Shown: positions 31,273 to 42,112 of the stretch, in pieces
Numbering within the stretch: position 1 is the first letter of the stretch
Layout: each line of letters opens with the position of its first letter
Source: Conchocele bisecta
Taxonomy: Eukaryota > Mollusca > Bivalvia > Lucinida > Thyasiridae
Reading direction: 5' to 3'
NCBI GenBank assembly: GCA_029237695.1
Contig: CM055265.1
Location: forward strand, 76,779,566-76,843,565
Length of the DNA: 64,000 bases
Translations under genes and position numbers: made by a program
The notes under the pieces: model-generated
Databases searched by the model: none
Seen by the model: only the letters and a program-made list of their open reading frames with translations
What the model was told of the DNA's origin: nothing

Positions 31273-31680
31273 GTAATATATACTACACACACGTGGGTGT
31301 GTATTACACAACCCGCTATCGATATTCCGGAAGTATTTCTTACATTCTTATTGGTTGTCATGTTTTTTATTTTTCTAATTTTACTTTTTAATAATTTAAG
31401 AACGTTATAACCTATATTATTAAATAAAAAATGAACTCGTTATATATAAAACTAAAAATAAAAGAGTAAATATTTGGTATTGCACAACACGGTTTTAGCT
31501 TAATATATGTAAAATTAACAACAATAATTTGTCTGGGGGGACGCCCCTGGATAAAACTGAGCGCTCAGTGCTTCCGTGCAGGCACTTGCTTCCGTGCAGA
31601 CACTTCCAAGGTTGCCTAGAATTTCGACACTGATTCCTAGATCAGCTGATAGATGGGGGTGTACTGTACGGGTAGCTATT
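31273..31680. other. AT-rich spacer, nothing firm
   Basis: Contains the direct repeat gcttccgtgcaggcacttgc / gcttccgtgcagacactt at about 31570-31610, but no gene. Confidence 0.4.
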
Positions 31681-31681
31681 A

Positions 31682-31803
31682 CACCCGGCTCTAGCCATGA
31701 GATAAAGAGAGAAAGAGAAAGATCAAAAAAAGATGGCTAGCCGGGTGGGCCCAGAAGGGTTTTGCTGGCGCGGGTTCGAGCCTAGGTTAAACTTTTTTTT
31801 TTT
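31682..31803 (+). ncRNA. tRNA-like Pol III unit (SINE head), plus strand
   Basis: A box B match GGTTCGAGCCT at 31773-31783 follows a weak box A (TAGCCGGGTGG, 31738-31748), and a T run of 11 or more begins at 31793, a potential Pol III terminator. Upstream, acccggctctagcc (31683-31696) can pair with ggctagccgggt (31735-31746). It does not form a complete cloverleaf, so this is a tRNA-derived repeat rather than a tRNA. Confidence 0.5.
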
Positions 31804-31899
31804 ATTATTAATAATTTTCTTAATTAATTCTTTAGAATTATCAAAATTATTAATAATTAATTATTTTTTAAAACCACATTTGTAGGGATAGAAATAAAT

Positions 31900-31990
31900 A
31901 AAAAAAAATGTTTAGCTCCAACCGCGGCGCGAACCCACGACCCTCGTCTCTATAGATTATCGCCTTAACCACACGACCACGAAGGCTGTT
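31900..31990 (-). ncRNA. tRNA-like Pol III unit (SINE head), minus strand
   Basis: On the minus strand, box A TGGTCGTGTGGTTAAGGCG (31961-31979) and box B GGTTCGCGCC (31926-31935) are spaced as in a tRNA, followed by a T run at about 31899-31909. A T-stem pairs (cgtgg/ccgcg), but the acceptor arms do not. It faces the preceding unit tail to tail across a 95-bp AT-rich spacer. Confidence 0.55.
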
Positions 31991-31999
31991 ATGATAAAC

Positions 32000-32229
32000 A
32001 TTACCTAGTGTTGTACAATTATCAATTACACGGGTTATGAACCATGCGTAAATTGATAGCCAAGGTAAACAGAGCCGAGTGTATCAATTACACAGACGGT
32101 GTGTACAGTGTAATTCTCAGTGAAAAACACATGTAAATTTGTTTACTGCATCAATATAATTTTGAAAAAATTAGGAAAATTATAAAATTAAGAAACATTT
32201 TTTTTTTTATTTTTTTTTTAAAAATTATT
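32000..32229. other. AT-rich intergenic stretch
   Basis: A word at 32028-32060 (aattacacgggttatgaacc) resembles attacacgtgttatgaacat at 31109-31130. Long T runs lie at 32199-32220. No gene. Confidence 0.4.
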
Positions 32230-32879
32230 TTATAATGGTGCTGTAACATTTCCTCCGACTTTATTTCCAAGTTTTACCCTAAATTTATCCCAATCAGTAC
32301 ACTCAATTTTGGGCATGGTGGCGCGCGCCTTGATCCTTATATCATTTTTTAATTCTTCATATCTCCCCATTTCTTCCACCACGGATTCAAACTCTAAATT
32401 TGATATTTTCTTATCGGCCAACGCTTTGGACACCATAACGTCGATGCTATTTTTCTTAGACCTAGCGAGAACGGATATTCTATCAGTCTACTTTTTTTCT
32501 CGAGTTTTTCCACCCGCCGCCCTAATTACCATACAAATGTTCCAGATAAAACGGTAATTCCACTCAAAACCCCTGCAAGTGGAATCATTACAATTGTAGA
32601 TAGCGTTGCAGCAGTCCCCGCCCCACACAACACAGAAACACTTGCCAGAACCGTACTAGATGCTTCAGCTATGTTTGCCGCGCGCTTATATTTGTTTAGC
32701 GTGTCTTTTCTATTTATGCACATTCTCTAACTAAAATATCCTGCATAGCGACGATATTATTCAACCTAAAATCTGAACTTCTTTCGTTAATTGGATATAG
32801 TGTTGGGGGAGTGGTATTGACAATTGGATACAGTGTTGGTGGAGTGGTATTGACAATTGGAAGCGGTGATTCGTTCATA
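32230..32879 (-). pseudogene. Small hydrophobic-helix protein of a mobile/virus-like family, broken
   Basis: On the minus strand an ATG at 32879 opens a proline-rich N-terminus with a duplicated IVNTTPPTLYP motif, then SDFRLNNIVAMQDILVREC. After a frameshift come RKDTLNKYKRAANIAEASST and a glycine/alanine-rich hydrophobic segment of about 30 residues, able to form one or two membrane helices. An in-frame stop and another frameshift (at an A7 run) follow, then the C-terminal helix ISVLARSKKNSIDVMVSKAL with DKKISNLEFESVVEEMGRYE. From memory this order (YP-rich start, KKYKRAxN helix, hydrophobic core, LAxSKLNxIxxLVSKALxDxxISDEEF-type helix) recurs in uncharacterised proteins of cnidarians and other aquatic animals. 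Intact length would be about 210 residues. Function unknown. Confidence 0.55.
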
Positions 32880-32906
32880 GTTAAATTTATTTCAATATAT
32901 TAGTAT

Positions 32907-33975
32907 TTACACAATAAGTTCAATTAACAATGAGACAATAGTGGAAGAACTCCCTGGGTCACCGATTTTCGTAACAAAGTTAATAACACTACCTTGGGAA
33001 AGTCTAATTCGATCATCACCGGAGAACGAAACCACCGTCGAACTATCTCCAGAGATTTTAGTGACTCCAATCCCCCGTTCTTTCCCATCTACTACAATAT
33101 TTATCGCGACCGCGCCCACAGGTTTACCACTACCATTAACCGAGCAGACCGCCATTTGGACAACTTCACCTACAGCTGTCATAGTGTATCCCCCATATTT
33201 ATTATTCGCTTTGGCACCGAACGAATATTCATAGTGCCCTCAACCAATGGGCCCCGCTTCTCAGCCCAAACTGTTATGACAACGTTTTGGTGTTTTCATT
33301 GTTTTCACTATTCCGGCAAGAGCATTGTTTGCGTTATATGCCTCAGTACGAATCTCATAAGAGGCCTCCTCAAGAGCTTTGGTCGCGGCTATACGATCAT
33401 GTTTCAGTTTATCGGTTATCTTTTCATCTAGTTCAGTAAGTGTCGCTTCTCTGTTGATAGAGTCCTCTGAGCGCAACACCTCATAAGCCTTCGTAAGGTC
33501 CGCCTGGTGGCCTTCTAAGGCTTTATCAATACCCGACCGGGCCTCTTTTTGAAATTCGGTTATCTTTTCATCTAGTTCAGTAAGTGTCGCTTCTCTGTTG
33601 ATAGAGTCCTCTAAGAGCAACACCCTATAAGCCTCCGTAATATCCGCCTGGTGGTCTTCTAGGGCTTTATCAATACCCGTTCGGACTCCATCAAGATCAA
33701 ACCGGGTCTCTTTTTTAAATTCGGTTATTTTTTCATATATGTCAGTAAGTGCCGCTTCTCTGTTGAGAGAGTCCTCTGAGCGTAACGCCCCATAAGCCTC
33801 CGCAATGGCCTCTTTGTGGTCTTCTCGGACCCCCTCAACCCCCGACCTGGTCTCTTTCAGAAATTCGGCTATTTTGCCGTCTAGTTCGGTAAGTGTCGCT
33901 TCTTTGCTGTGAGAGTTCTCTAAGCGCAACGCATCATAAGCCTCCGCAATGGCCTCTGCAAGGTTCGACTGGTGG
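32907..33975 (-). pseudogene. Coiled-coil repeat protein with beta-rich C-terminal head (fibre-like)
   Basis: From the assembly gap toward 33261 the minus strand encodes at least four heptad-rich repeats of 47 or 56 residues, each with EDSINREATLTELDEKITEF or a variant and HQADLTKAYEVL. The frame then shifts twice within about 80 bp; the continuation includes VVITVWAEK, a YEYSFGAK strand and YTMTAVGEVVQMAVCSVNGS. The tail (32907-33182) ends with DRIRLSQGSVINFVTKIGDP and VSLLIELIV. A long trimer-type stalk followed by a small glycine-rich beta domain is the layout of viral or phage-like fibres and of C1q/TNF-like heads. I recall close relatives ending in INFRS...VSLLIELDL in cnidarian genomes. 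The N-terminus is lost in the gap. Intact size and partners are unknown; the fibre role is inference. Confidence 0.55.
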
Positions 33976-34475
33976 NNNNNNNNNNNNNNNNNNNNNNNNN
34001 NNNNNNNNNNNNNNNNNNNNNNNNNNNNNNNNNNNNNNNNNNNNNNNNNNNNNNNNNNNNNNNNNNNNNNNNNNNNNNNNNNNNNNNNNNNNNNNNNNNN
34101 NNNNNNNNNNNNNNNNNNNNNNNNNNNNNNNNNNNNNNNNNNNNNNNNNNNNNNNNNNNNNNNNNNNNNNNNNNNNNNNNNNNNNNNNNNNNNNNNNNNN
34201 NNNNNNNNNNNNNNNNNNNNNNNNNNNNNNNNNNNNNNNNNNNNNNNNNNNNNNNNNNNNNNNNNNNNNNNNNNNNNNNNNNNNNNNNNNNNNNNNNNNN
34301 NNNNNNNNNNNNNNNNNNNNNNNNNNNNNNNNNNNNNNNNNNNNNNNNNNNNNNNNNNNNNNNNNNNNNNNNNNNNNNNNNNNNNNNNNNNNNNNNNNNN
34401 NNNNNNNNNNNNNNNNNNNNNNNNNNNNNNNNNNNNNNNNNNNNNNNNNNNNNNNNNNNNNNNNNNNNNNNNNNN
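33976..34475. other. Assembly gap (500 N)
   Basis: Exactly 500 unknown bases, probably a placeholder. It falls inside the coiled-coil repeat region, where collapsed repeats would stop an assembler. Any reading frame through it is meaningless. Confidence 0.99.
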
Positions 34476-34762
34476 GTGTATTTGTAAATAATAAGCTGGC
34501 TGCCATAATTTGAAAACAAAATCATAATACAACTAGTTATTTCTTCCAATCTGGTTGTCACACGTTTTCTCCTCTGTTACCAAGTAAGTCTCATTAAACA
34601 AAAACACGACGACGCTATCCAGGTTCCAGATGTGCGGTTCCTAGATTTGTCTACGAGACGGAAAATGCCACGCATGGGTGCTAAAGAACACAAGCGTGTA
34701 ATTCCTTGTTTGAAACAATTACATTATTTATGTGTAAAAACGGTGTAAATAAATCCAGTCCT

Positions 34763-34995
34763 GGGGCACGTTCACTAATCTTCGTATTATTAAAATGTTC
34801 GTAAGTGAAACTTTAGGATCGTCTGGAAACTTAAGTTCATGGATTTACATTTACTGAGCATATGCAGCCTATTCTCCATAAATGTAAATTCAATAATTGT
34901 TTACAAGAAAAAATTGTTAATGTGACATTTACAGACTATACTAATTTTGCACTTACGAACATTTTAGTCGTAAGAAGCTATGTGAAACGGCCCCC
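34763..34995. mobile_element. 233-bp MITE with GGGGC ends (complete copy)
   Basis: The left end ggggcacgttcactaatctt ... aaaatgttcgtaagtg is matched in inverted form by cacttacgaacattttagtc ... tgtgaaacggcccc. Half copies lie at 11342-11486 (right half) and 46065-46160 (left half). Confidence 0.78.
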
Positions 34996-35062
34996 AGGTC
35001 TGTACCATTATGTAACAATACATGCTATTCAATTTGTTATTACATGGTTGTTTCGATTCCAG

Positions 35063-35153
35063 AACAGATTCAGAATTGGCAATAGAGTGTTTGCACCATA
35101 CAAGAAAGACGGAAAGGCATATCCAGCTATCATCAATCAAGTACAAGGAAACG
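35063..35153 (+). CDS. Tudor-like domain gene, penultimate exon
   Basis: Acceptor tttcgattccag|AAC and donor AAACG|gttagt bound 91 bp encoding NRFRIGNRVFAPYKKDGKAY then PAIINQVQGNG. The pattern I-G-x-x-V-x-A-x-x-x-x-D-G-x-x-Y-x-A-x-I is the first half of a Tudor/DUF4537-type barrel, which commonly reads methylated lysine or arginine or acts as a chromatin/RNP adaptor. It ends in phase 1 and is completed by the next exon. Earlier exons were not identified, so the whole-protein identity is open. Confidence 0.75.
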
Positions 35154-35992
35154 GTTAGTAAAGCAGCGTGGAAACATATCGATATGTGACTGTGACTGGA
35201 TGACTATGACTTATGCGAATGGTCGTTTCGTGTAGTCTGTATCCGATATAGGTCAACTGGCTAATATTATTTTATATACTTTGTTAAAAGCATGGGTTTC
35301 ATTGACTTATAGTATGGCTAACTGATCCATAGACTGGTCAATCTGTTTGGAATACACAGTCTAATCAGAATCGGCACATGTCCGTAAACCCTATCACTCC
35401 GGCAACGATCACTTATTGCCAATAACAGAAGGAAATACAAACACGTAAGTGTGTTGTTGCGTTTTGCAGCAATTACTTGCAGAGAATGATGTATATGTCA
35501 CATTGTTCCCATGTTACTATATACTGGTCAACGGCGTAATATTGCATATATATATGCAGGCTCATTGATTTAATTCTGTTTTATTGTATTGCATGTATAG
35601 TCACCTTTCTATTAACCTTAATTGCATATATCAGTTGTGAGCAAGCATGATATTATAATAAGAATTTGTGCTTCCATAATCGTCCAATGTATTCGTGGCT
35701 ACAAACCATCATATTGTTAAATAATAACACATGTCGACTGGCAATATAGCCATCTATTCTGACTAACATAATATGCCAGACACACGGATTTTTATTTATA
35801 ATAGATAACCACGTGCAGGCGAAACCCCTAGACGGTCGTTATTTGAACAAACGAAAACATTGTGATTACCACTGTATGCTTGTCTGCTTTATGTGGTACA
35901 TGTATTGCTGACTACAGGTTGGTCTACCCAGTCTCATCTGTCTCAGATCCGTACGTGTTCATACATATAGTGTATACTATTACTATTTGCAG
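35154..35992 (+). other. Intron of the Tudor-like gene
   Basis: An 839-bp AT-rich intron with a fragment of the tgtgactgga dispersed repeat near 35185-35235. Nothing else was recognised. Confidence 0.6.
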
Positions 35993-36087
35993 GATACTTG
36001 GTGACATTCGACGAGGATGGCATTCGCCAAAGAGTGGCCAATGACGAGATCTATGATTGGGATATGAGCGTTGAAATAGCAAAGTGA
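35993..36087 (+). CDS. Tudor-like domain gene, last exon
   Basis: After the acceptor tactatttgcag, and in the phase of the previous exon, it reads GYLVTFDEDGIRQRVANDEI then YDWDMSVEIAK and stops at TGA 36085-36087. The strand Y-L-V-x-F-D-x-D-G plus the following acidic/aromatic segment completes the Tudor-like barrel. The stop comes only about 10 residues after the fold, so the domain is at the C-terminus of the protein. About 57 residues of domain are covered by the two exons. Confidence 0.78.
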
Positions 36088-36905
36088 CGTTGAAACTTTA
36101 AAATAACGACACGAACAGCCGACGGTCAAATATATTCTCGTGATAAACAACCAGTCACTAACAGGGAACAAATTGAACCATTTCAATCATGCGTGCGTTT
36201 AATGATATGTGTGTAACACCAACAATTACACCAGATGAAAGAAGAATATTTCCTCTACTAGTGTGGCACAATGTATTTATTGTTTGTTGTACTTTACAGT
36301 AAAGTCAATATGGCGAAACCTATATGTGACAGGTACATTAACAAATCACGTGATTTTGAAGTCAGCATGTGCACTGTATTATTGTAGATTTATATGACAT
36401 TCACGGTGTTGTAAGGAACTTATTTTCTAATTTTTTAACTAATCTAGTAATGTTCAAAAACATATCTCTTGTTTTCTACCATCATTTTCCAATCTATATA
36501 GCCAGGTTTCGGAGTCAATTAACATTTGACTGAATTTTACGAAATAGAAAAACGGCTCATTCTTAAGGTTTTGGGTACAATTTAATATTATCAACCAAAA
36601 TGTTGTTTTTGCATATATAGTCTTAATAGTTGGGCAGGTTTCATGACACAGACAATAGAATAGTATTTGACAAACAATAGTCAGGCATATGGGAAATATT
36701 TCAGATATTGTTCTGGCACAAATACTTTTTTCTGCTGATGAGTTACAGCTGACATTGTGCGAATCAGATAGGTCTATAGCAAGATGTATGTTAGCAAGTA
36801 TCGATACAGTAGTGATGTGACACTTTTTCAATATATATGCGATAACCCTCGTACATGTATAAAGTTACAAATCGTAATGGTAAACTGCATAGAATCCCTG
36901 GCAAT
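36088..36905 (+). other. Probable 3' UTR and downstream DNA
   Basis: No clear AATAAA lies within the first 200 bp. A 125-codon open stretch on the minus strand (36454-36831) has no recognisable domain; I do not call it a gene. Confidence 0.35.
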
Positions 36906-36911
36906 CAATCT

Positions 36912-37613
36912 GCCTGGCTATGGGGTGTCGTTTTGGACTTTAATAGCACTTTGTGATATCACCCATTCAAATATCTGTTATCACCTATTCAGATCCGAAT
37001 GCGTGATATCACCAATTCGAAATGAATAGTTGATATCACCCTTTTAAATAGGTGGTATCATCCTTTCGAATCGGTGATATCATGTATTCGAATCGGGGAT
37101 ATCACCGATTAAAAAGGAATGTGTGATCTCACGTATTCGAATACAATATATCACCCATTCGAATGAGCGATATCGCCTATTCGAAAGTGTGATATCACCC
37201 ATGAATTCTGAATTGTGGATAGGTGATATCACCGATTCGAATGGGTGATATTACAAAGTGCTATTAAAGTCCAAAACAGCGCACCATAACCCATTCGTAT
37301 CGAAATGGTGATATCATTGATTCGAATGGGTGATATCATGTATTCGAATCAGTGATATCACCGATTAAAAAGGAGTGGGTGATATCACCTATTGAAATGT
37401 GATATCACCTATTCGTTTTGAATCAGTGATATCATCGATTCGAATACACGATATCACAGATTTGAATGAGTAATATCACCTATTCGAAAGGGTGATATCG
37501 CCCATTCATTATGAATTCGTGATATCATCCTTTCGAATAGGTGATAATCACCCATTCGCATGGGTGATTTCACAAAGTGCTATTAAAGTCAAAAACGGCG
37601 CCCCATACCTGGC
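36912..37613. mobile_element. 702-bp element with TIRs and gatatcac/attcgaat repeat core
   Basis: The left end gcctggctatggggtgtcgt plus tttggactttaatagcactt is inverted at the right (aagtgctattaaagtcaaaa ... ccccatacctggc). The interior consists of about 35 alternating gatatcacc and attcgaatg words, each palindromic or half of a palindrome. An extra internal end (37248-37290) suggests an internal duplication. Confidence 0.82.
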
Positions 37614-37734
37614 ACAGAAAATAACATTCTGATACAGTAAAAGTCGTTTATGTTGGGAGCCATCACATATGAAACTGTTAAAGTATTAAAGATACTGTGT
37701 CTCCTTATATTTAACATTGTAAGCGGTGGTTGGT

Positions 37735-38400
37735 TGGGAACATGCGAATGGTAACTATAACGATGGGTTCCATCCTTACCGGAATCTCGATATCCTGGTT
37801 TGGTCCTATTGTACATTTTAATGCCTGCTTTCTGTTACAGGTTTGTCGGATGAGACTTTAAAATGTCGTCCCGTCTCTATATGGCATTAGCTCTTGCTGG
37901 GACTTTAAACTGTGGTCCCGTCTCTATATGGCATTATCTCTTGCTGGGACGTTAAACCAATTCACTTTCACTTTTTCATGTTACTTAAGAGTTGAATCTG
38001 GTTTAATACCTATATAAATTAGTAGGATTAGTAATAATCCTATTTACTTTTAGGGAGGTGGGCTAAGCGTTTTGGTGTGAACAGCGAATGGAACTATAAC
38101 GATGGGTTTCCATCCTTACCGGAATCGATATCCCTTTGGTCCTCAGTAATTTTAATGGCCTGCTTTCATGTTTCGGTTTGCGGAGAGGACTTTAAACTTC
38201 GTCCCGTCTTAAAAGGCTTAGCTCTTGCTGGGACTTTAAACTGTGGTCCCGTCTATAGGCATTATCCTTGCGGACGTTAAACCAATTCCCCACTTTTCAT
38301 GTTATTAAGGTTAATCTTTTAATACATTAGAAATTATAGGATTAGTAATAACCTATTACTTTTAGGGAGGTGGGCTAAGCCTTTTTGGTGTGTATCTGTA
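37735..38400. repeat. Two-copy 335-bp tandem duplication
   Basis: Copy 1 starts at about 37740 (gcgaatggtaactataacga), copy 2 at about 38083 (gcgaatggaactataacgat). Both run through ttgctgggactttaaactgt ... aggtgggctaagc. Copy 2 has many small deletions relative to copy 1. The motif tgctgggacgttaaaccaa is a common dispersed word in mollusc genomes (recalled, not checked). Confidence 0.75.
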
Positions 38401-38569
38401 ACCAAATCAGGTTATTATAATTTCAGGGCTGAATATATATATTGTTTCATCTGCAAATATCCGATACTGATTTTTGAATTGTCAGGTGAAATATGGGATT
38501 CGAACCAGTAAACCCGGCCTAATACACGTACAGTATATAACGAACCATTTGATCTTCTATCTAAGAACA

Positions 38570-38745
38570 TGTGCAATATCTTATGAAAAATATTTACAAA
38601 ATTTACGGTATTTTCCCTGTCGAAAGTTGACGAAATTTGCACAGCCTTCCACATTGTCTATGGAAATTTCGTTATCTTTCGACGTCATTTACAGAAAATA
38701 TCAAAGTTTCTGTAAATAAATGTCATGAAAAATGTTCTTACGTAC
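38570..38745. repeat. Hairpin element (catgaaaaatatttacaaaatt type)
   Basis: cttatgaaaaatatttacaa ... gtcgaaagttgacgaaattt is answered by aaatttcgttatctttcgac ... tgtaaataaatgtcatgaaa. In design and in the tttacaaaatttac word it resembles 12639-12812. Confidence 0.68.
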
Positions 38746-39309
38746 ACAATTCACATGACGTATGTCATATGGCGTTAGCTGTTGACAGGCCGTTACATGT
38801 CAGTAAATAAATGAATTCACATTTTCAATTCGTGGTCATGTGTTTTGTGGAATGCAACTGGCCTATAAACAGGATATGTAGAGCTTTGTATTTTATCATA
38901 ACAAAGTAGTGCTTTGTTGAATACTATTACAAACTGAAATGTAATGGATGTCCGGTATACTTGTGTCAGTAAAAAGAGACACTGTTAGAAACTAACATGC
39001 CAAGTAATTGTAGAATATTCGTGTATATTTACACATATAGGAATCAATGAATTGCATTCTCTTCGGATCTTAGAAGTTCTAAAGATACACATACTACTTT
39101 GATACATTTTAAATAAGTTATTTAGTTGATGCAATGACGTACGTATATTAAATGTCATACGATGATCTTCATGTTTTGTCTTCTGTACATCACACATATA
39201 CTCCAAAAGTGATAAAACATGGCAGTAATGGTAACATGGTTAGAAAGTTCCCAATGGTGTTGCCGAAAACTGTAAAAAATAAACATGCCATGGAAACTAT
39301 TACTGTCCT

Positions 39310-40236
39310 TATAGAAAATTTTCATAGTGAGAGGGAATAATGACGGTCTATGAAAATTTTCATAGTAAGAGGGCATATTACTGTCCTTATGAAAATTTTC
39401 ATAGTGAGAGGAAATATGACGGTCTATGAAAATGTTCATAGTGAGAGGGAATATTACGGCTTATGAAAATGTTTTCATAGCGAGAGGGAATATGACGGTT
39501 TATGAAAATCTTCATAGTGAGAGGGATAGTACTGCTTAAGAAAATTTTCATAGTGAGAGGGAATATTACGGCTTATGAAAATTTTCATAGTGAGAGGGAA
39601 TATGACGGTCTATGAAAATTTTCATAGTGAGAGGGCATATTACTGTCCTTATGAAAATGTTCATAGTGAGAAGGAATATGACGGTTACGGTTTATGAAAA
39701 TTTTCATAGTGAGAGGGAATATTACGGCTTATGAAAATGTTCATAGTGAGAGGGAATGTGACGGTCTATGAAAATGTTCATAGTGATAGGGAATATTACG
39801 GTCTATGAAAATTTTCATAGTGAGAGGAATATACGGTTATGAAAATTTTCAGTGAGATGATTGTATGGCTTATGAAAATAATTTTCATAGTGACAGTACG
39901 GTTATGAAATTTTCATAATACACTGTCTCAGAACATGTTATGAAAATTTTCATATTGAGAGGAAATATGACGGTCTATGAAAATTTTTCATGAGAGGGAA
40001 TATTACGTCTATGATTTTCATAGTGAGAGGGAATATGACGGTTTATGAAAATTTTCATAGTGAGATCGATTGTACGACTTATGATAATTTTCATAGTGAT
40101 AGTACGGTTTATGAAAATTTTCATAATGACTATTGTTTTTCTCCGAAGAATGTTATGAAAATTTTCATAGTGACTTCAATATGTGAGTTGCACTGGTGAT
40201 TGCTGAGTAATTTTCATAGTCAAGTGCAGTCTAAAT
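39310..40236. repeat. 38-bp minisatellite with palindromic tatgaaaattttcata
   Basis: About 24 units of tatgaaaattttcatagtga plus gagggaatatgacggtc or close variants. Every unit contains the 16-bp palindrome TATGAAAATTTTCATA. Units after 39830 are more degenerate. Confidence 0.92.
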
Positions 40237-40319
40237 TTTTCATAACCCTCCTTATGCATATGGGGTCGCTATTTTGAGCAACTGGATTTGCTCAAACAAA
40301 ACTGGAGCCTGTTTACTAC

Positions 40320-42112
40320 AGAAAACCTATGTTGCCCGCTAACCCAAAATGTCAAGGTCACTGACTTAGAAATTTCCGTGTTTGGAAAAGTTAACACTCA
40401 GTTTATGCTTTAATATTCCATACATGCATTTGTAGCAACATCCCGCCTCATTATACAGAAAGCCCATGGTGCCCGCAAACCCCAAATGTCAAGGTCGCTG
40501 ACTTAGAAACATTCGTGTTTGGAAAAGTTAACGCTCAGTATATGCTTTAATATTCCATACATGCATTTGTAGCAACATCCCGCATCATTCTACTGAAAGC
40601 CCATGGTGCCCGCTAACCCCAAAGGTCAAGGTCGCTGACTTAGAAATGTTCGTGTTTGGAAAAGTTAACGCTCAGTTTATGCTTTAATATTCCATACATG
40701 CATTTGTAACAACATCCCGCATCATTCTACAGAAAGCCCATGGTACCCGCTTACCCCAAAGGTCAAGGTCACTGACTTAGAAATTTCCGTGTTTGGAAAA
40801 ATTAACGCTCAGTTTATGCTTTGAATATCCATACATGCATTTGTAAACAACATCCCACATCATTCTACAGAAAGCCCATGGTGCCCGCAAACCCCAAAGG
40901 TCAAGGTCACTGACTTAGAAATGTCTGTGTTTGGAAAAGTTAACGCTCAGTTTATGCTTTAATATTCCAAACATGCATTTGTAATAACATCCCACATCAT
41001 TCTACAGAAATCCCATGGTGCCCGCAAACCCCAAAGGTCAAGGTCGCTGACTTAGAAACATTCGTGTTTGGAAAAGTTAACGCACAGTATATGCTTTAAT
41101 ATTCCATACATGCATTTGTAACAACATCTCGCATCATTCTACTGAAAGCCCGTGGTGCCCGCTAACCCCAAAGGTCAAGGTCACTGACTTAGAAATTATT
41201 GTGTTTGGAAAAGTTAACGCTCAGTTTATGCTTTAATATGCCATACATGCATTTGTAGCAACATCCCGCATCATTCTACAGACTTACCATGGTGCCCGCT
41301 AACCCCAAAGGTCAAGGTCACTGAATTAGAAATTTCCGTGTTTGGAAAAGTTAGCGCTCAGTTTATGCTTTAATATGCCATACATGCATTTGTAACAACA
41401 TCCCGCATCATTCTACAAAAAGACCATGGTGCCCGCTAACCCCAAAGGTCAAGGTCACTGAATTAGAAATTTCCGTGTTTGGAAAAGTTAACGCTCAGTT
41501 TATGCTTTAATATTCCATACATGCATTTGTAGCAACATCCCGCATCATTCTACAGAAAGCCCATGGTGCCCGCAAACCCCAAAGGTCAAGGTCGCTGAAT
41601 TAGAAATTTTCGTGTTTGGAGAAGTTAACGCTCAGTTTATGCTTTAATATTCCATACATGCATTTGTAACAACATCCCGCATCATTCTACAGAAAGCCCA
41701 TGGTATCCGCTTACCCCAAAGGTCAAGGTCACTGACTTAGAAATGTCTGTGTTTGGAAAAGTTAACGCTCAGTTTATGCTTTAATATTCCAAACATGCAT
41801 TTGTAATAACATCCCACATCATTCTACAGAAATCCCATGGTGCCCGCAAACCCCAAAGGTCAAGGTCGCTGACTTAGAAACATTCGTGTTTGGAAAAGTT
41901 AACGCTCAGTATATGCTTTAATATTCCATACATGCATTTGTAACAACATCTCGCATCATTCTACTGAAAGCCCATGGTGCCCGCTAACCCCAAAGGTCAA
42001 GGTCACTGACTTAGAAATTATTGTGTTTGGAAAAGTTAACGCTCAGTTTATGCTTTACTATGCCATACATGCATTTGTAGCAACATCCCGCATCATTCTA
42101 CAGAATTACCAT
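40320..42112. repeat. 137-bp satellite, 13 copies
   Basis: The unit includes ccatggtgcccgctaacccc, aaaggtcaaggtcactgact, ttagaaatttccgtgtttgg, gttaacgctcagtttatgct and catacatgcatttgtagcaa. The marker occurs at about 40463, 40601, 40738 and 40875, and so on. Copies at about 40860-41160 and 41690-41990 are almost identical, pointing to duplication of multi-unit blocks. No ORF. Confidence 0.93.

Noticed and set aside
31900..31990. Functional tRNA gene
   Set aside because: The promoter boxes and T-stem fit, but the acceptor arms do not pair and the anticodon stem is poor. Better explained as a SINE head.
33893..34561. Open frames running through the N block
   Set aside because: The frames are open only because N codons cannot be stops. 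Only the part left of 33976 (minus strand) is supported.
36454..36831. 125-aa minus-strand gene
   Set aside because: No domain, no promoter or codon bias seen. It lies antisense to the probable 3' UTR of the Tudor-like gene.
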